Below, in pieces: positions 1 to 6,918 of a DNA stretch of 45,902 nucleotides (position 1 is the first letter of the stretch; each line of letters opens with the position of its first letter). The DNA is from JAICLK01 sp035478715. Its GTDB lineage: Bacteria; Patescibacteriota; Saccharimonadia; Saccharimonadales; UBA4665. The notes beneath the pieces are model-generated. The model was not told the origin of the DNA and made no database searches. It saw nothing but the letters and a program-made list of their open reading frames with translations. The position numbers and the translations under genes are program-made. Where the stretch lies: positions 1-45,902 of the forward strand of contig DATIJK010000020.1 of NCBI GenBank assembly GCA_035478715.1. The letters are read 5' to 3'.

Positions 1-1000
1 TCGGACCAGCATTCGAACCATCGTAGTTAGAGTTGGGAGTCAAATTCGTACCAGTTGCTTCGTAAGTACATAATCCGAATTGGGATGTTCCGGGCGTACT
101 GACCGCCGCGGCACCACCGGCATTTATGGCGGCAATGGTAGATGAAGTAACAGGGTCAGTCAATGTATTTCCTTTGACATTCACGGCGGCACCGGAGGCT
201 GCGTTAGTTTGTACATCATACTTTGTAGTCTTATCAACGAACGCGCCGGAAGTACTCAGCACGCCCTGTGTATTACCAAGCGTAACTGCCGTGCCTACAC
301 CACAGCTAGTAGTATAGATACAGAAGGTTAATTGTTCCTGGACTTTAGCGGTTACAGTAATCACAGCTGCGGTACTTAATGCAACACCGCCGTAATCAAT
401 CTGTCCGGTGAAAGGAGCTGCGGCACGTGTTGCACCAGTTGCTGTATAGCTACTGACTGCATGTGCCGAAGTATCAAAAGTTACGATACGGCCATAAAAC
501 GTACCCACCGTTGATGTGTTTGTCACTGCGGTAAAATCGATTACTACCGGAGTAGCTGCTGTAACTGCTTGTGCAGTTGTGTTTGTCAGCTTTAACACTT
601 GTACCTGACCAGCACCTGCACCACCTTGGAGGCTGTTAGTCGTCACCCAAGTACCACCTGTGCCAATTCCTGAAATAATGTTAAATGTTGGAGTCGTGCC
701 GAAGTCAAAGCCGGTTGGGTATGTACAGGTAGTATCGCCGATGATCGGTGTGCTCGCGCCAGAACAAATATCAAGCACAATCCCACCAATATTAGCAGGT
801 GAGCCGCCTGTTGGTGTGAATTTTAGTTCATAGGTCACGCCTGTTGCTGAGACGGTCGAATCGCTTAATTTCACTGATCTTGAAGTAACTTGGCCGGCCG
901 AGACTTTGTTTGCTAGTGCTGGAACTAACAGCATGGCTACAAAAGCTAATGCAAATACATAGTAGCCTTTTTGCGTTACATTTCTAATATTTATTTTCAT
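1..1000 (-). CDS. Secreted surface protein A (3' end outside window)
   Basis: The frame is open from an ATG at 1000 to the window edge, so about 333 N-terminal residues are visible and the C-terminus is missing. Residues 1-35 form a signal peptide: basic start, hydrophobic stretch about 13-31, VSA/G cleavage site near 35. The rest is Thr/Ser/Ala/Gly-rich and beta-rich, with a few Cys. It is clearly related to the next gene (1354-2562): both have QV-x4-(V/I)-(K/Q)-(L/M)-SDS just after cleavage, GTF(Y/F)-x-RI, DYGGVA followed by V-x-E-x-LTFCI, and a (T/S)PGT-x2-FG motif. An AGAGGT Shine-Dalgarno lies about 11 bases upstream of the ATG. The function is unknown; an exported cell-envelope or host-contact protein is inferred from the signal peptide and composition. 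Confidence 0.8.
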   Translation of the reverse strand, partial: MKINIRNVTQKGYYVFALAFVAMLLVPALANKVSAGQVTSRSVKLSDSTVSATGVTYELKFTPTGGSPANIGGIVLDICSGASTPIIGDTTCTYPTGFDFGTTPTFNIISGIGTGGTWVTTNSLQGGAGAGQVQVLKLTNTTAQAVTAATPVVIDFTAVTNTSTVGTFYGRIVTFDTSAHAVSSYTATGATRAAAPFTGQIDYGGVALSTAAVITVTAKVQEQLTFCIYTTSCGVGTAVTLGNTQGVLSTSGAFVDKTTKYDVQTNAASGAAVNVKGNTLTDPVTSSTIAAINAGGAAAVSTPGTSQFGLCTYEATGTNLTPNSNYDGSNAGP

Positions 1001-1052
1001 TTTTTGTTCGACCTCTGTTTATTAGACTGTTAATTCACACGTATCTAGGGCA

Positions 1053-1082
1053 ATCTTATCACGCTAATGTTTGCTTAAGCAA
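1053..1082 (-). promoter_or_regulatory. Possible promoter of surface protein A with palindromic -35 region
   Basis: On the minus strand TTGCTT (1082-1077) and TAAGAT (1058-1053) are 18 bases apart, about 50 bases upstream of the ATG at 1000. The -35 sits in the perfect 12-bp palindrome TTGCTTAAGCAA (1071-1082), a possible operator. The -10 match is imperfect. Confidence 0.3.
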
Positions 1083-1098
1083 GGACTTTTTGCCCAAG

Positions 1099-1107
1099 TT
1101 ATCCACA
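1099..1107 (+). other. Single DnaA-box-like 9-mer
   Basis: TTATCCACA matches the DnaA box consensus. It is alone: no cluster of boxes, AT-rich unwinding element or dnaA/dnaN gene is nearby, so it is not evidence of an origin. The rest of 1108-1230 shows nothing recognisable. Confidence 0.25.
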
Positions 1108-1230
1108 TGTTATACCGCCCACTGCCCACAAAGTAGTACACAATTTTAACCACACCCCCTTGACAACGGGAGTACACACAAATCGTATTTCGTATTTGGT
1201 AGTACATATTAAAGTATAGGAATCGACTTG

Positions 1231-1331
1231 CCCTCCGAAGCCTTGGCGAAGGAGGGTCATCCCAGCGTAGGCTGGGATCCAGTAAAAAGGGATTCCATTT
1301 CAAACTAGATTCCAGCCTTCGCTGGGATGAC
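1231..1331. repeat. REP-like palindromic repeat cluster
   Basis: A CCCTCC...GGAGGG hairpin (1231-1256) abuts a pair of inverted units. Unit 1 (1256-1283) contains CCCAGCGTAGGCTGGG and unit 2 (1304-1331) contains CCAGCCTTCGCTGG. The outer ends are mutually inverted, GTCATCCCAGC and GCTGGGATGAC. The pair starts 22 bases after the stop codon of the gene ending at 1354 in its transcription direction. A second copy of the pair lies at 2660-2738 behind the neighbouring surface gene. The arrangement resembles a bacterial BIME (paired REP units) and could act as a 3' mRNA stabiliser, attenuator or recombination site. Confidence 0.75.
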
Positions 1332-1353
1332 GCTGTATGCGGCTAACACGTAA

Positions 1354-2562
1354 TTAAAACGTGCTGGTGGCTACCATTACGAATGTTGCGCTGTAAGTGT
1401 TTGCGGGGGTTACATTTGATGCTGATGCAGCGAACGTCAGGATGTTTTCTACGTTGTCGACTGCCCCGCCATTGGCAATCTGGCTGCCGTATGTGCTGGT
1501 GACGCCCGTTCCGGCCGTCGTATCCATGGCATATTTGTTTGCGACGCTTTGATCATACGGAGCTTGCGGTAATATCGAACCTATGCCGCCGATGCTAGGC
1601 GCTACATTCATGCCGAATCGCGCGGTCCCCGGAGAAAACGCTACGGGCAGATTGCCTGCCGCCGGTATCGGGCAAGAGACGCCGCCATTACTGCTGAGGC
1701 CGCCGCATGAATTTAAGTTTTCCATCCGTATTATTACACCGTTCTTCGCGTTCGTAGACGTTTGCATATACGCATTTGTGGAGTCTACTTGAGAACCATC
1801 TACAATTAGCGGAAAACCATGGCCGATAGTCAGGTTGGCCGGGGACAATCCAGAACAGTCAGCACCAATTGGCGCTCCGGATATACAGAATGTCAGATGT
1901 TCCATCACGGCAGCGGTGACCGAAATCGCATTTGTCGTACTCATCGCAACGCCACCATAATCAACGTTTGTACCAATGTTCGTGGGGCTGACATAACCGC
2001 CCCATGTCGTATCGGCGTACGTGTATATTCTGGCGAAAAAGGTGCCAGCAGTACTCGGGTTCGTAATCCCGCCAAGTTCAAGTGTAATCTGCGTGTTGCC
2101 AGGCAGACCAATCGCGTTAGTCGCTTTAACTTGCGAACCAGTACTAGTTATCGTCCAGCCAGCCGTGTTGCCGCTGATTGGCGTAGCCGCGGTCAAATCA
2201 AGTCCGGTCGGTGCGGTGCATGTATCAGCAATTATTGGATCTTCAGCGCAAAAATCAACGATGTAGCTTTTCATATTTGGGGAATAAGCAGGGTTATTCG
2301 ATATACCGAATGAAAACGTATAGGTAACATTGGTGCCGCTGCCGATGCCTGACGGTATTGGACCGCCGCTTGAAGCGGAGTCACTCATCTGTATAAACCG
2401 GTTTTGAACCTGGTCAGCTGACACATTTCTATTCGTAAATAACGGCAAAACCAACGCTATCAGCGTTGATAACACAAGCCCGGCCATGCTGATGCGGTGG
2501 ACCCGATGGACATGGTGCACCACTGGGTGCATCTTATATTTTTGTTTTTTTGTTTTAGCCAT
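1354..2562 (-). CDS. Secreted surface protein B, 402 aa
   Basis: Exported protein with a long n-region unusually rich in His (HHVHRVHR at 16-23), a hydrophobic segment about 26-42 and a VSA/D cleavage site at 49/50. The mature part is a Thr/Ser/Asn/Gly-rich beta protein without catalytic motifs. It shares many blocks with the partial protein at 1-1000 (SDS after cleavage, GTFFARI, DYGGVAMST, V-x-E-x-LTFCI, SPGT-x2-FG). Its last residues, VMVATSTF, match the end of the protein at 2744-3550. The conserved C-terminal region from SPGT-x2-FG to VATSTF may be an anchoring or assembly domain. I see no LPXTG motif, no S-layer homology repeat and no C-terminal membrane helix. A REP-like pair follows 22 bases after the stop. 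Confidence 0.85.
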   Translation of the reverse strand: MAKTKKQKYKMHPVVHHVHRVHRISMAGLVLSTLIALVLPLFTNRNVSADQVQNRFIQMSDSASSGGPIPSGIGSGTNVTYTFSFGISNNPAYSPNMKSYIVDFCAEDPIIADTCTAPTGLDLTAATPISGNTAGWTITSTGSQVKATNAIGLPGNTQITLELGGITNPSTAGTFFARIYTYADTTWGGYVSPTNIGTNVDYGGVAMSTTNAISVTAAVMEHLTFCISGAPIGADCSGLSPANLTIGHGFPLIVDGSQVDSTNAYMQTSTNAKNGVIIRMENLNSCGGLSSNGGVSCPIPAAGNLPVAFSPGTARFGMNVAPSIGGIGSILPQAPYDQSVANKYAMDTTAGTGVTSTYGSQIANGGAVDNVENILTFAASASNVTPANTYSATFVMVATSTF

Positions 2563-2659
2563 TTGTTTTAGTTAGCCGTAGTTTGATAATACTGCATTAC
2601 TTGATTTTTTAACAATTTTAAACACTAGTTTTATATAATTTTTCAGAAGATATTAGGTT

Positions 2660-2738
2660 GTCAATCCAGCATAGGCTGGAATCTAGTTTAAACATAGTAA
2701 TTCCTAATTTACTGGATCCCAACGTTCGCTGGGATGAC
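2660..2738. repeat. REP-like palindromic pair, second copy
   Basis: Two inverted units, 2660-2687 (core CCAGCATAGGCTGG) and 2711-2738 (core CCCAACGTTCGCTGGG, ending GGGATGAC), are separated by 23 bases. Length, unit order and outer arms match the element at 1256-1331, with a few substitutions. It begins only 5 bases after the stop codon of the gene at 2744-3550, on its 3' side. Another short hairpin-free AT-rich stretch (2580-2650) lies between it and the gene starting at 2562. Confidence 0.75.
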
Positions 2739-2743
2739 CTGTA

Positions 2744-3550
2744 TTAAAACGTGGAAGTTGCGACGATTACTCCGTGATAAACATAGATACCATCCGTAGT
2801 ACCGGTGCTGATGTTATAAAGGAAGCTTATCGTGTAATCCGTTTCGCCTGAACTTTTAGTCGATTGCGCGATGACATCGCCTTTGTTGTATTTGAATTTT
2901 CCGCACTGGTCATAGCCGCTTGCCGCAGTTCCGTAGCTGAACGTGCTATCAGGCACTTGCACTGGGTCCGCACCAATATTTTGCGGCGAGCCGCAAGCCG
3001 TTGTATTCGCAACCAGATTAATACCGAACTGCTCGGTACCCGGTGATGAAAGACTCGGCCCGCTCATGGTATTTAACTGATGCGTTCCGCCATTATCGGG
3101 CGGGTCGGATGCGATCTGCACTATATAACCGCTGGCAAGATACGTTTTTACGCTGAATGTGCCGGTTGTCATGGATGCCTGCAAATCTGATAAATACCCC
3201 AGGTCAGTGTTACTGCCATTGACGATGAGTTCGAGCGAAGGCTGCCGGGTTGTGATATGGCCGCCGCCGGCTTGGATTTTGCTGTTTGTGCCCAGATGGT
3301 CTCCATTGGTCAGTTCGCCTGCCGTCGTATCTGCACAATACGTACCGCCAGAGCAAGCATATTGCTGGGCGGCACCGAACTGGGTTTCGCCGACGCCGTA
3401 GTTTGTCGAACATGACTGCTGGCTGGGATCACACGATGCGTGCGCTGTTGACGAGGCGCCGACAATCAAAAGCAATGATGCTACGGAGCAACTAATCACT
3501 TTTATTTTAGCTACGTATGTATTTCTGCTCATCTTCCTCACACTTGACAT
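2744..3550 (-). CDS. Secreted surface protein C, 268 aa
   Basis: Signal peptide: basic start, hydrophobic segment about 19-36, AHA/S cleavage near 38/39. The mature protein is Gly/Ser/Thr-rich, with Cys pairs near its new N-terminus that could form disulfides outside the cell. It is shorter than and mostly unlike surface proteins A and B, but it has the same SPGT-x2-FG block and the same C-terminal ending, VIVATSTF. This suggests a shared C-terminal module on different N-terminal domains. The first ATG (3550) has no Shine-Dalgarno; an internal ATG at codon 7 has GAGGAAG directly before it, so the true start is uncertain by six codons. Function unknown; surface location inferred. Confidence 0.8.
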   Translation of the reverse strand: MSSVRKMSRNTYVAKIKVISCSVASLLLIVGASSTAHASCDPSQQSCSTNYGVGETQFGAAQQYACSGGTYCADTTAGELTNGDHLGTNSKIQAGGGHITTRQPSLELIVNGSNTDLGYLSDLQASMTTGTFSVKTYLASGYIVQIASDPPDNGGTHQLNTMSGPSLSSPGTEQFGINLVANTTACGSPQNIGADPVQVPDSTFSYGTAASGYDQCGKFKYNKGDVIAQSTKSSGETDYTISFLYNISTGTTDGIYVYHGVIVATSTF

Positions 3551-3706
3551 GCACTATTGTGATTCAATTCAGCTTAAAATTCAAATCCGTTAACGCTTTT
3601 GTGCTCAAATCTAGTATTATTAAAGCGATAGTAGTTTAGCAAAAGCTATGAGTGGACAAACAAAAGTAACAAACATTTTGAATATGCAAAGCATCGCTTC
3701 GCACGA

Positions 3707-3775
3707 GTCTAAAGTCAGAAGTCTAAAATCCAAAGTATTTGCGATTTTAGCGGTTCGACTTTTCGACTTTAAGAC
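3707..3775. repeat. Long imperfect hairpin upstream of the fibre gene
   Basis: Arms GTCTAAAGTCAGAAGTC (3707-3723) and GACTTTTCGACTTTAAGAC (3757-3775) are inverted. They enclose a second perfect stem TAAAATC/GATTTTA (3724-3730 with 3743-3749). A further partial copy, AGACTTTCGACTG, lies at about 3780-3792. It sits in the divergent space between genes starting at 3550 (minus) and 3815 (plus), so it is not a terminator of either. It could be a transcribed leader structure or a mobile palindrome. Confidence 0.55.
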
Positions 3776-3793
3776 CATTAGACTTTCGACTGA

Positions 3794-3810
3794 AAATACC
3801 GGGGGTATTT
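3794..3810 (+). promoter_or_regulatory. Hairpin covering the ribosome-binding region of the fibre gene
   Basis: AAATACC-GGG-GGTATTT is a perfect 7-bp stem that ends 4 bases before the ATG at 3815. Its GGGGG run is the only Shine-Dalgarno-like sequence for this gene, so translation could depend on opening the stem. Regulatory use is inference. Confidence 0.4.
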
Positions 3811-3814
3811 ACTG

Positions 3815-4789
3815 ATGGCCGACGATAAAGGCACCGAGGGCGAGAGCCTAGAGAACGCGCCGGGCGGGAATGTCGTACCTGTAGGCGGCGGGACAATGTC
3901 TACGCCGACCGGCGACGACAAGAAATCCAAGAAAAAAGGTGGCAAGTTCGGGCCCAAAGCAATACTGGGCAAATTCAACATATACCTGCTGATATTTTTG
4001 ATTATCATGGCGATCATCATCGCCGGATCCGTCTTTCTATATTTGCAAGCCAACAAACAGACCACTAAGAGCCAGAGCAAGGCTCCGACTCAGGACTTGT
4101 CCGCATCCGCGTTGCAGCAGCTGGCCAGCCAAGGTACGACCATCGGCGACGCGAAACACGTATTGAATATCGAATCGAATTCGGTTTTCCAGGGAACCGT
4201 TCTGGTGCGCGGTAATCTGCAGGTGGCAGGTACGGTACAGATCGGCAGCACATTGGCATTGACCGGATTGACGGTGAGCGGCCAAACAAGCCTTGGCACA
4301 CTGCAATCGAAGGATCTTACCGTTGGTGGCAAAGCCGCCATACAGGGGCAATTGACGGCGGCATCATTAAGTATTGCCGGCGGTGGTTCGTTCAACGGCG
4401 CTGTGACTGCACCGGTGTTAGTGACCAATTCCCTGTCGCTGAACGGTAACCTGGCGATTTCGCATCATATTGATACGGGTGGCGGCGTGCCGGGTTCGTC
4501 GCGCGGTTCCGCACTGGGCAGTGCCGGCACGGCAACGCTCAGCGGTTCAGATACTGCCGGTAGTATCAGCATCCACACCGGCAATAATCCCGCCGCAGGA
4601 TGTTTTATTACCGTTTCGTTCAACAACACATTCGGCAACACGCCGCATGTTGTAATTTCGCCGGTTGGCCAGGGTGCTGCCACACTGCAATATTATGTGA
4701 ACCGGTCTAGTTCTGAATTCAGTATCTGCACCGCCAACGCCCCATCATCATCAGCAACCTTCGGCTTCGACTACGTCGTATTAGACTAG
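3815..4789 (+). CDS. Single-pass membrane protein with beta-rich fibre-like extracellular part, 324 aa
   Basis: Residues 1-50 are a charged, Gly-rich cytoplasmic tail (KKSKKKGGK at about 37-45). One transmembrane helix lies at about 55-77 and the rest is outside (N-in, C-out). Residues about 115-230 consist of short repeating beta segments of the type x-G-x-L-x-V-x-G-T-V-x-I-G, like bactofilin or polymer-type beta solenoids. The last ~80 residues form a distinct domain with two Cys and an aromatic FGFDYVV ending, comparable in layout to tail-fibre or receptor-binding caps. No enzyme motifs are seen. A stalk holding a binding tip at the cell surface is a reasonable inference. The gene stands alone on the plus strand between two minus-strand blocks. 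Confidence 0.8.
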   Translation: MADDKGTEGESLENAPGGNVVPVGGGTMSTPTGDDKKSKKKGGKFGPKAILGKFNIYLLIFLIIMAIIIAGSVFLYLQANKQTTKSQSKAPTQDLSASALQQLASQGTTIGDAKHVLNIESNSVFQGTVLVRGNLQVAGTVQIGSTLALTGLTVSGQTSLGTLQSKDLTVGGKAAIQGQLTAASLSIAGGGSFNGAVTAPVLVTNSLSLNGNLAISHHIDTGGGVPGSSRGSALGSAGTATLSGSDTAGSISIHTGNNPAAGCFITVSFNNTFGNTPHVVISPVGQGAATLQYYVNRSSSEFSICTANAPSSSATFGFDYVVLD

Positions 4790-4826
4790 TCAGATATCCT
4801 ATGTTTTTAAATCAAAACGCATAGAC

Positions 4827-5176
4827 ATTACTTTTGGCACCAAAAGTAATACAAAACCACCGGGCAAGTGTGAAGAAAGCATACTCAAATCTGTTTCTTC
4901 AATGCCCGGAATACATGCGGAATGCTACGCATTATTAAATAATAATGCATGCCTAAGCATGCATTCATTTGTTGCCAGAATTGAAGCCAACAGATGAGGG
5001 CATGCTGGTAGTTCCATGAATCAAGCGGTGACTCAGTCCAATTTCGCTCCTATAATATACAGAGAAATTGGGCCGACCAACGGGAGTCGTCACCGCGCAT
5101 GGAACTGGCAGTATGGCATCATATGCTTGGGTTCACACTTCTGGCTGTTTTTGGTTACTTTTTCTAAAAAAGTGAC
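4827..5176. repeat. 350-bp element of nested inverted repeats (MITE-like or structured RNA)
   Basis: No gene lies in 4790-5202. From left to right there is a perfect 11-bp hairpin (4827-4850); a two-step stem CCGGGCA/TGCCCGG plus GAAGAAA/TTTCTTC (4860-4909); the palindrome GCATTATTAAATAATAATGC (4929-4948); ATGCATGC-CTAA-GCATGCAT (4945-4964); a long rod (4974-5145); and a closing hairpin (5154-5176). The rod pairs GCCAGAA/TTCTGGC, TGAAGCCAA/TTGGGTTCA, GTTCCATG/CATGGAAC, GCGGTGAC/GTCACCGC and CCAATTTC/GAAATTGG. Its 18-nt apical loop holds TATAAT (5051-5056). The two ends of the whole element are also imperfect inverted copies of each other over about 55 bp. This fits either a non-autonomous mobile element or a 6S-like rod RNA; neither is proven. 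Confidence 0.65.
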
Positions 5177-5202
5177 GAATTAATTAATTTGGCTTGGATA
5201 AG

Positions 5203-5502
5203 TTAAACATCTAAGAATACTACGACGTTGTCTTTTTTTACGTGCATGACGCCGCCAGAAATCCTAATCTTTTGTTCCTGCCCTTCAACCGGCCGCACGG
5301 TGACATCACCAGCCAAGAGCAACGTAATAAAGTTGTGGTGCCGAGGCAAAATATCGAACGGCCCGGTCGCGCTGGCGGCACTGATACTGAACGCGTCGCC
5401 CTCGAAATATACCTTGAACGGCGCGTAAACCTTGACCGTCATGGTCGGTTTGCCGTTGACCATTTGTCCGGTATCAGCAGATTTTTTCTTGTCGTCAGCC
5501 AT
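5203..5502 (-). CDS. atpC: F-type ATP synthase epsilon subunit, N-terminal domain only
   Basis: Central-stalk subunit of the F1 part of ATP synthase. The 99-residue protein aligns by motif with the beta-sandwich domain only: GPFDILPRHHNFIT corresponds to the family GefGILPgH segment, and ISGGVMHVKKDNVVVF to the conserved GGxxxVxxNxVxVL strand. Usual epsilon subunits are about 130-140 residues and carry a C-terminal helical hairpin that inhibits ATP hydrolysis; that part is absent. A charged ~18-residue extension precedes the domain. It is last in the atpFHAGDC order, 17 bp after atpD. Confidence 0.88.
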   Translation of the reverse strand: MADDKKKSADTGQMVNGKPTMTVKVYAPFKVYFEGDAFSISAASATGPFDILPRHHNFITLLLAGDVTVRPVEGQEQKIRISGGVMHVKKDNVVVFLDV

Positions 5503-5519
5503 AAGATTATACTAACAGT

Positions 5520-6824
5520 TTAAACGACGATTTCCTCGATACTCTTCAGCGTCTGTTCGCGCGTAAAGAAATCGCCGGGGATGCCGTTATGCTTGGTCAT
5601 GACGCTCATGTTCTGGGTGAAGTTCGCAATCAGTTTCTTGGCCTTGGCATAGTCTGCGCGGTCGGATGGGCTCAATTCGTTTTCGCCGATGATGGCAATG
5701 ATGCCCTTCAACGATTCATATTTCTGCAGCAATGCCTGGACTTGGACGCTCAAAACATAGTGCCGTTCGCCGACGACTTCTGGCGTCAATAGCGAAGATG
5801 TCGTCAGGTTCAAGTCAACCGCCGGGCGGACACCCTGCTCGGCCACTTTACGGCTAAGCACGATGGTCGAGTCCATTTCGTGCGAGATGAACTGCACCGC
5901 CGGGTCGGAAATATCATCGGCCGGGACATAAATCGTCTGCACCGAAGTGATCGATCCGTTTTCGTTCGAACTCAACCGATCCTGCAGTACCTTCACGTCA
6001 GAGAAAATCGTCGGTTCGTATCCACCTTCGTTCGGCACCTGGTCCAGGATTGTCGCCAGTTCGTTTCGGGCCTGAACGTAACGGAACATGTTATCGGCGA
6101 AGAACAGGACGTTTTTATGCTGCTCATCGCGGAAATATTCGGCCGAAGCAGTGGCAGAAATACCAATTAAGGCACGCTGCACAGGATTTTCATTCATCTG
6201 CCCGAAGAACATAGCGGTGTTTTTGAGCAGGTCGTTTTCTTTCAGCGTCACCCACAATTCGTGGCCTTCACGGATACGTTCGCCGATGCCTGAGAACAAT
6301 GACAGACCGCTGCCCGATTTGGCGATGTTATTGATCAATTCCATGGTCAGGACGGTCTTGCCGACGCCGGCGCCGCCGATGATGCCGATCTTGCGGCCTT
6401 TGACGAACGGGGTGAAGAAATCGATGACTTTGATGCCAGTTTCAAGTATTTCTGGTTTGGCGATTTTAAAATCGGTCGTGCGCTGCGGAAGTTTTAAGAT
6501 GTCTTTGAATTTGACATTTTCACCAGTAATATCCGGCTGGCCATCCAGAGAACCGCCCAAAGCGTCCAGAATCCGGCCGATCGTCACGTCGCCGATCGGG
6601 ATTTCGATGCCCTTATGCAGCCGCTCCGCTTTCATGCCTTTCATAATGCTTCGATCGGTCCTGACATTCAGGCAAAGCGCGATGCCGCCCGGCTCGATAT
6701 GGTCGACCAGCAGTTGCGTGTTCTTTTCGTTCGTAACCTGGATCAGCTCATTAATGTTCGGCGGGTCATCGTCGAATTGCACTTGCACGATCAAATCTTT
6801 GATGGTTATCACCGTTCCAGCCAT
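5520..6824 (-). CDS. atpD: F-type ATP synthase beta subunit
   Basis: Catalytic subunit of F1. Visible motifs are Walker A GGAGVGKT (150-157), the GERIREGHEL segment carrying the catalytic Glu, GQMNENPVQR, and the Walker B region VLFFADNMFRYVQA. At 434 residues it is shorter than typical beta subunits (about 460-480). Several family-standard residues are changed (GERTREGNDL to GERIREGHEL, MNEPPGAR to MNENPVQR), as expected for a divergent CPR enzyme. GGAGGAATTTTGTA before the ATG gives a strong ribosome-binding site. A 94-bp spacer with a heptamer repeat separates it from atpG, unlike the overlapping junctions elsewhere in the operon. Confidence 0.96.
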   Translation of the reverse strand: MAGTVITIKDLIVQVQFDDDPPNINELIQVTNEKNTQLLVDHIEPGGIALCLNVRTDRSIMKGMKAERLHKGIEIPIGDVTIGRILDALGGSLDGQPDITGENVKFKDILKLPQRTTDFKIAKPEILETGIKVIDFFTPFVKGRKIGIIGGAGVGKTVLTMELINNIAKSGSGLSLFSGIGERIREGHELWVTLKENDLLKNTAMFFGQMNENPVQRALIGISATASAEYFRDEQHKNVLFFADNMFRYVQARNELATILDQVPNEGGYEPTIFSDVKVLQDRLSSNENGSITSVQTIYVPADDISDPAVQFISHEMDSTIVLSRKVAEQGVRPAVDLNLTTSSLLTPEVVGERHYVLSVQVQALLQKYESLKGIIAIIGENELSPSDRADYAKAKKLIANFTQNMSVMTKHNGIPGDFFTREQTLKSIEEIVV

Positions 6825-6884
6825 TACAAAATTCCTCCGGAATTTTTAGTAGATAGTCTCCGCTTCGCCGTATATCGCGATGCA

Positions 6885-6916
6885 CCATATACCATATTCC
6901 ATATACCATATTCCAT
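6885..6916. repeat. Tandem heptamer repeat between atpG and atpD
   Basis: CCATATA and CCATATT alternate twice (two 14-bp units), followed by CCATG. It begins just downstream of the atpG stop. Nothing else is seen in the 94-bp spacer except the atpD ribosome-binding site. Confidence 0.7.
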
Positions 6917-6918
6917 GC

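Noticed and set aside
1099..1107. DnaA box as sign of a replication origin
   Set aside because: A single box without a cluster, AT-rich unwinding element or dnaA/dnaN; similar 9-mers also occur by chance near 14068 and 23853.
1819..2313. 164-codon plus-strand frame inside surface protein B
   Set aside because: Composition is unnatural (Arg/Cys/His-rich), no start signals, and it is antisense to a protein with clear signal peptide and paralogues.
6088..6849. 253-codon open frame on the plus strand opposite atpD
   Set aside because: It is antisense to a well-conserved catalytic subunit, has no ribosome-binding site or family signature, and follows from the codon bias of atpD.
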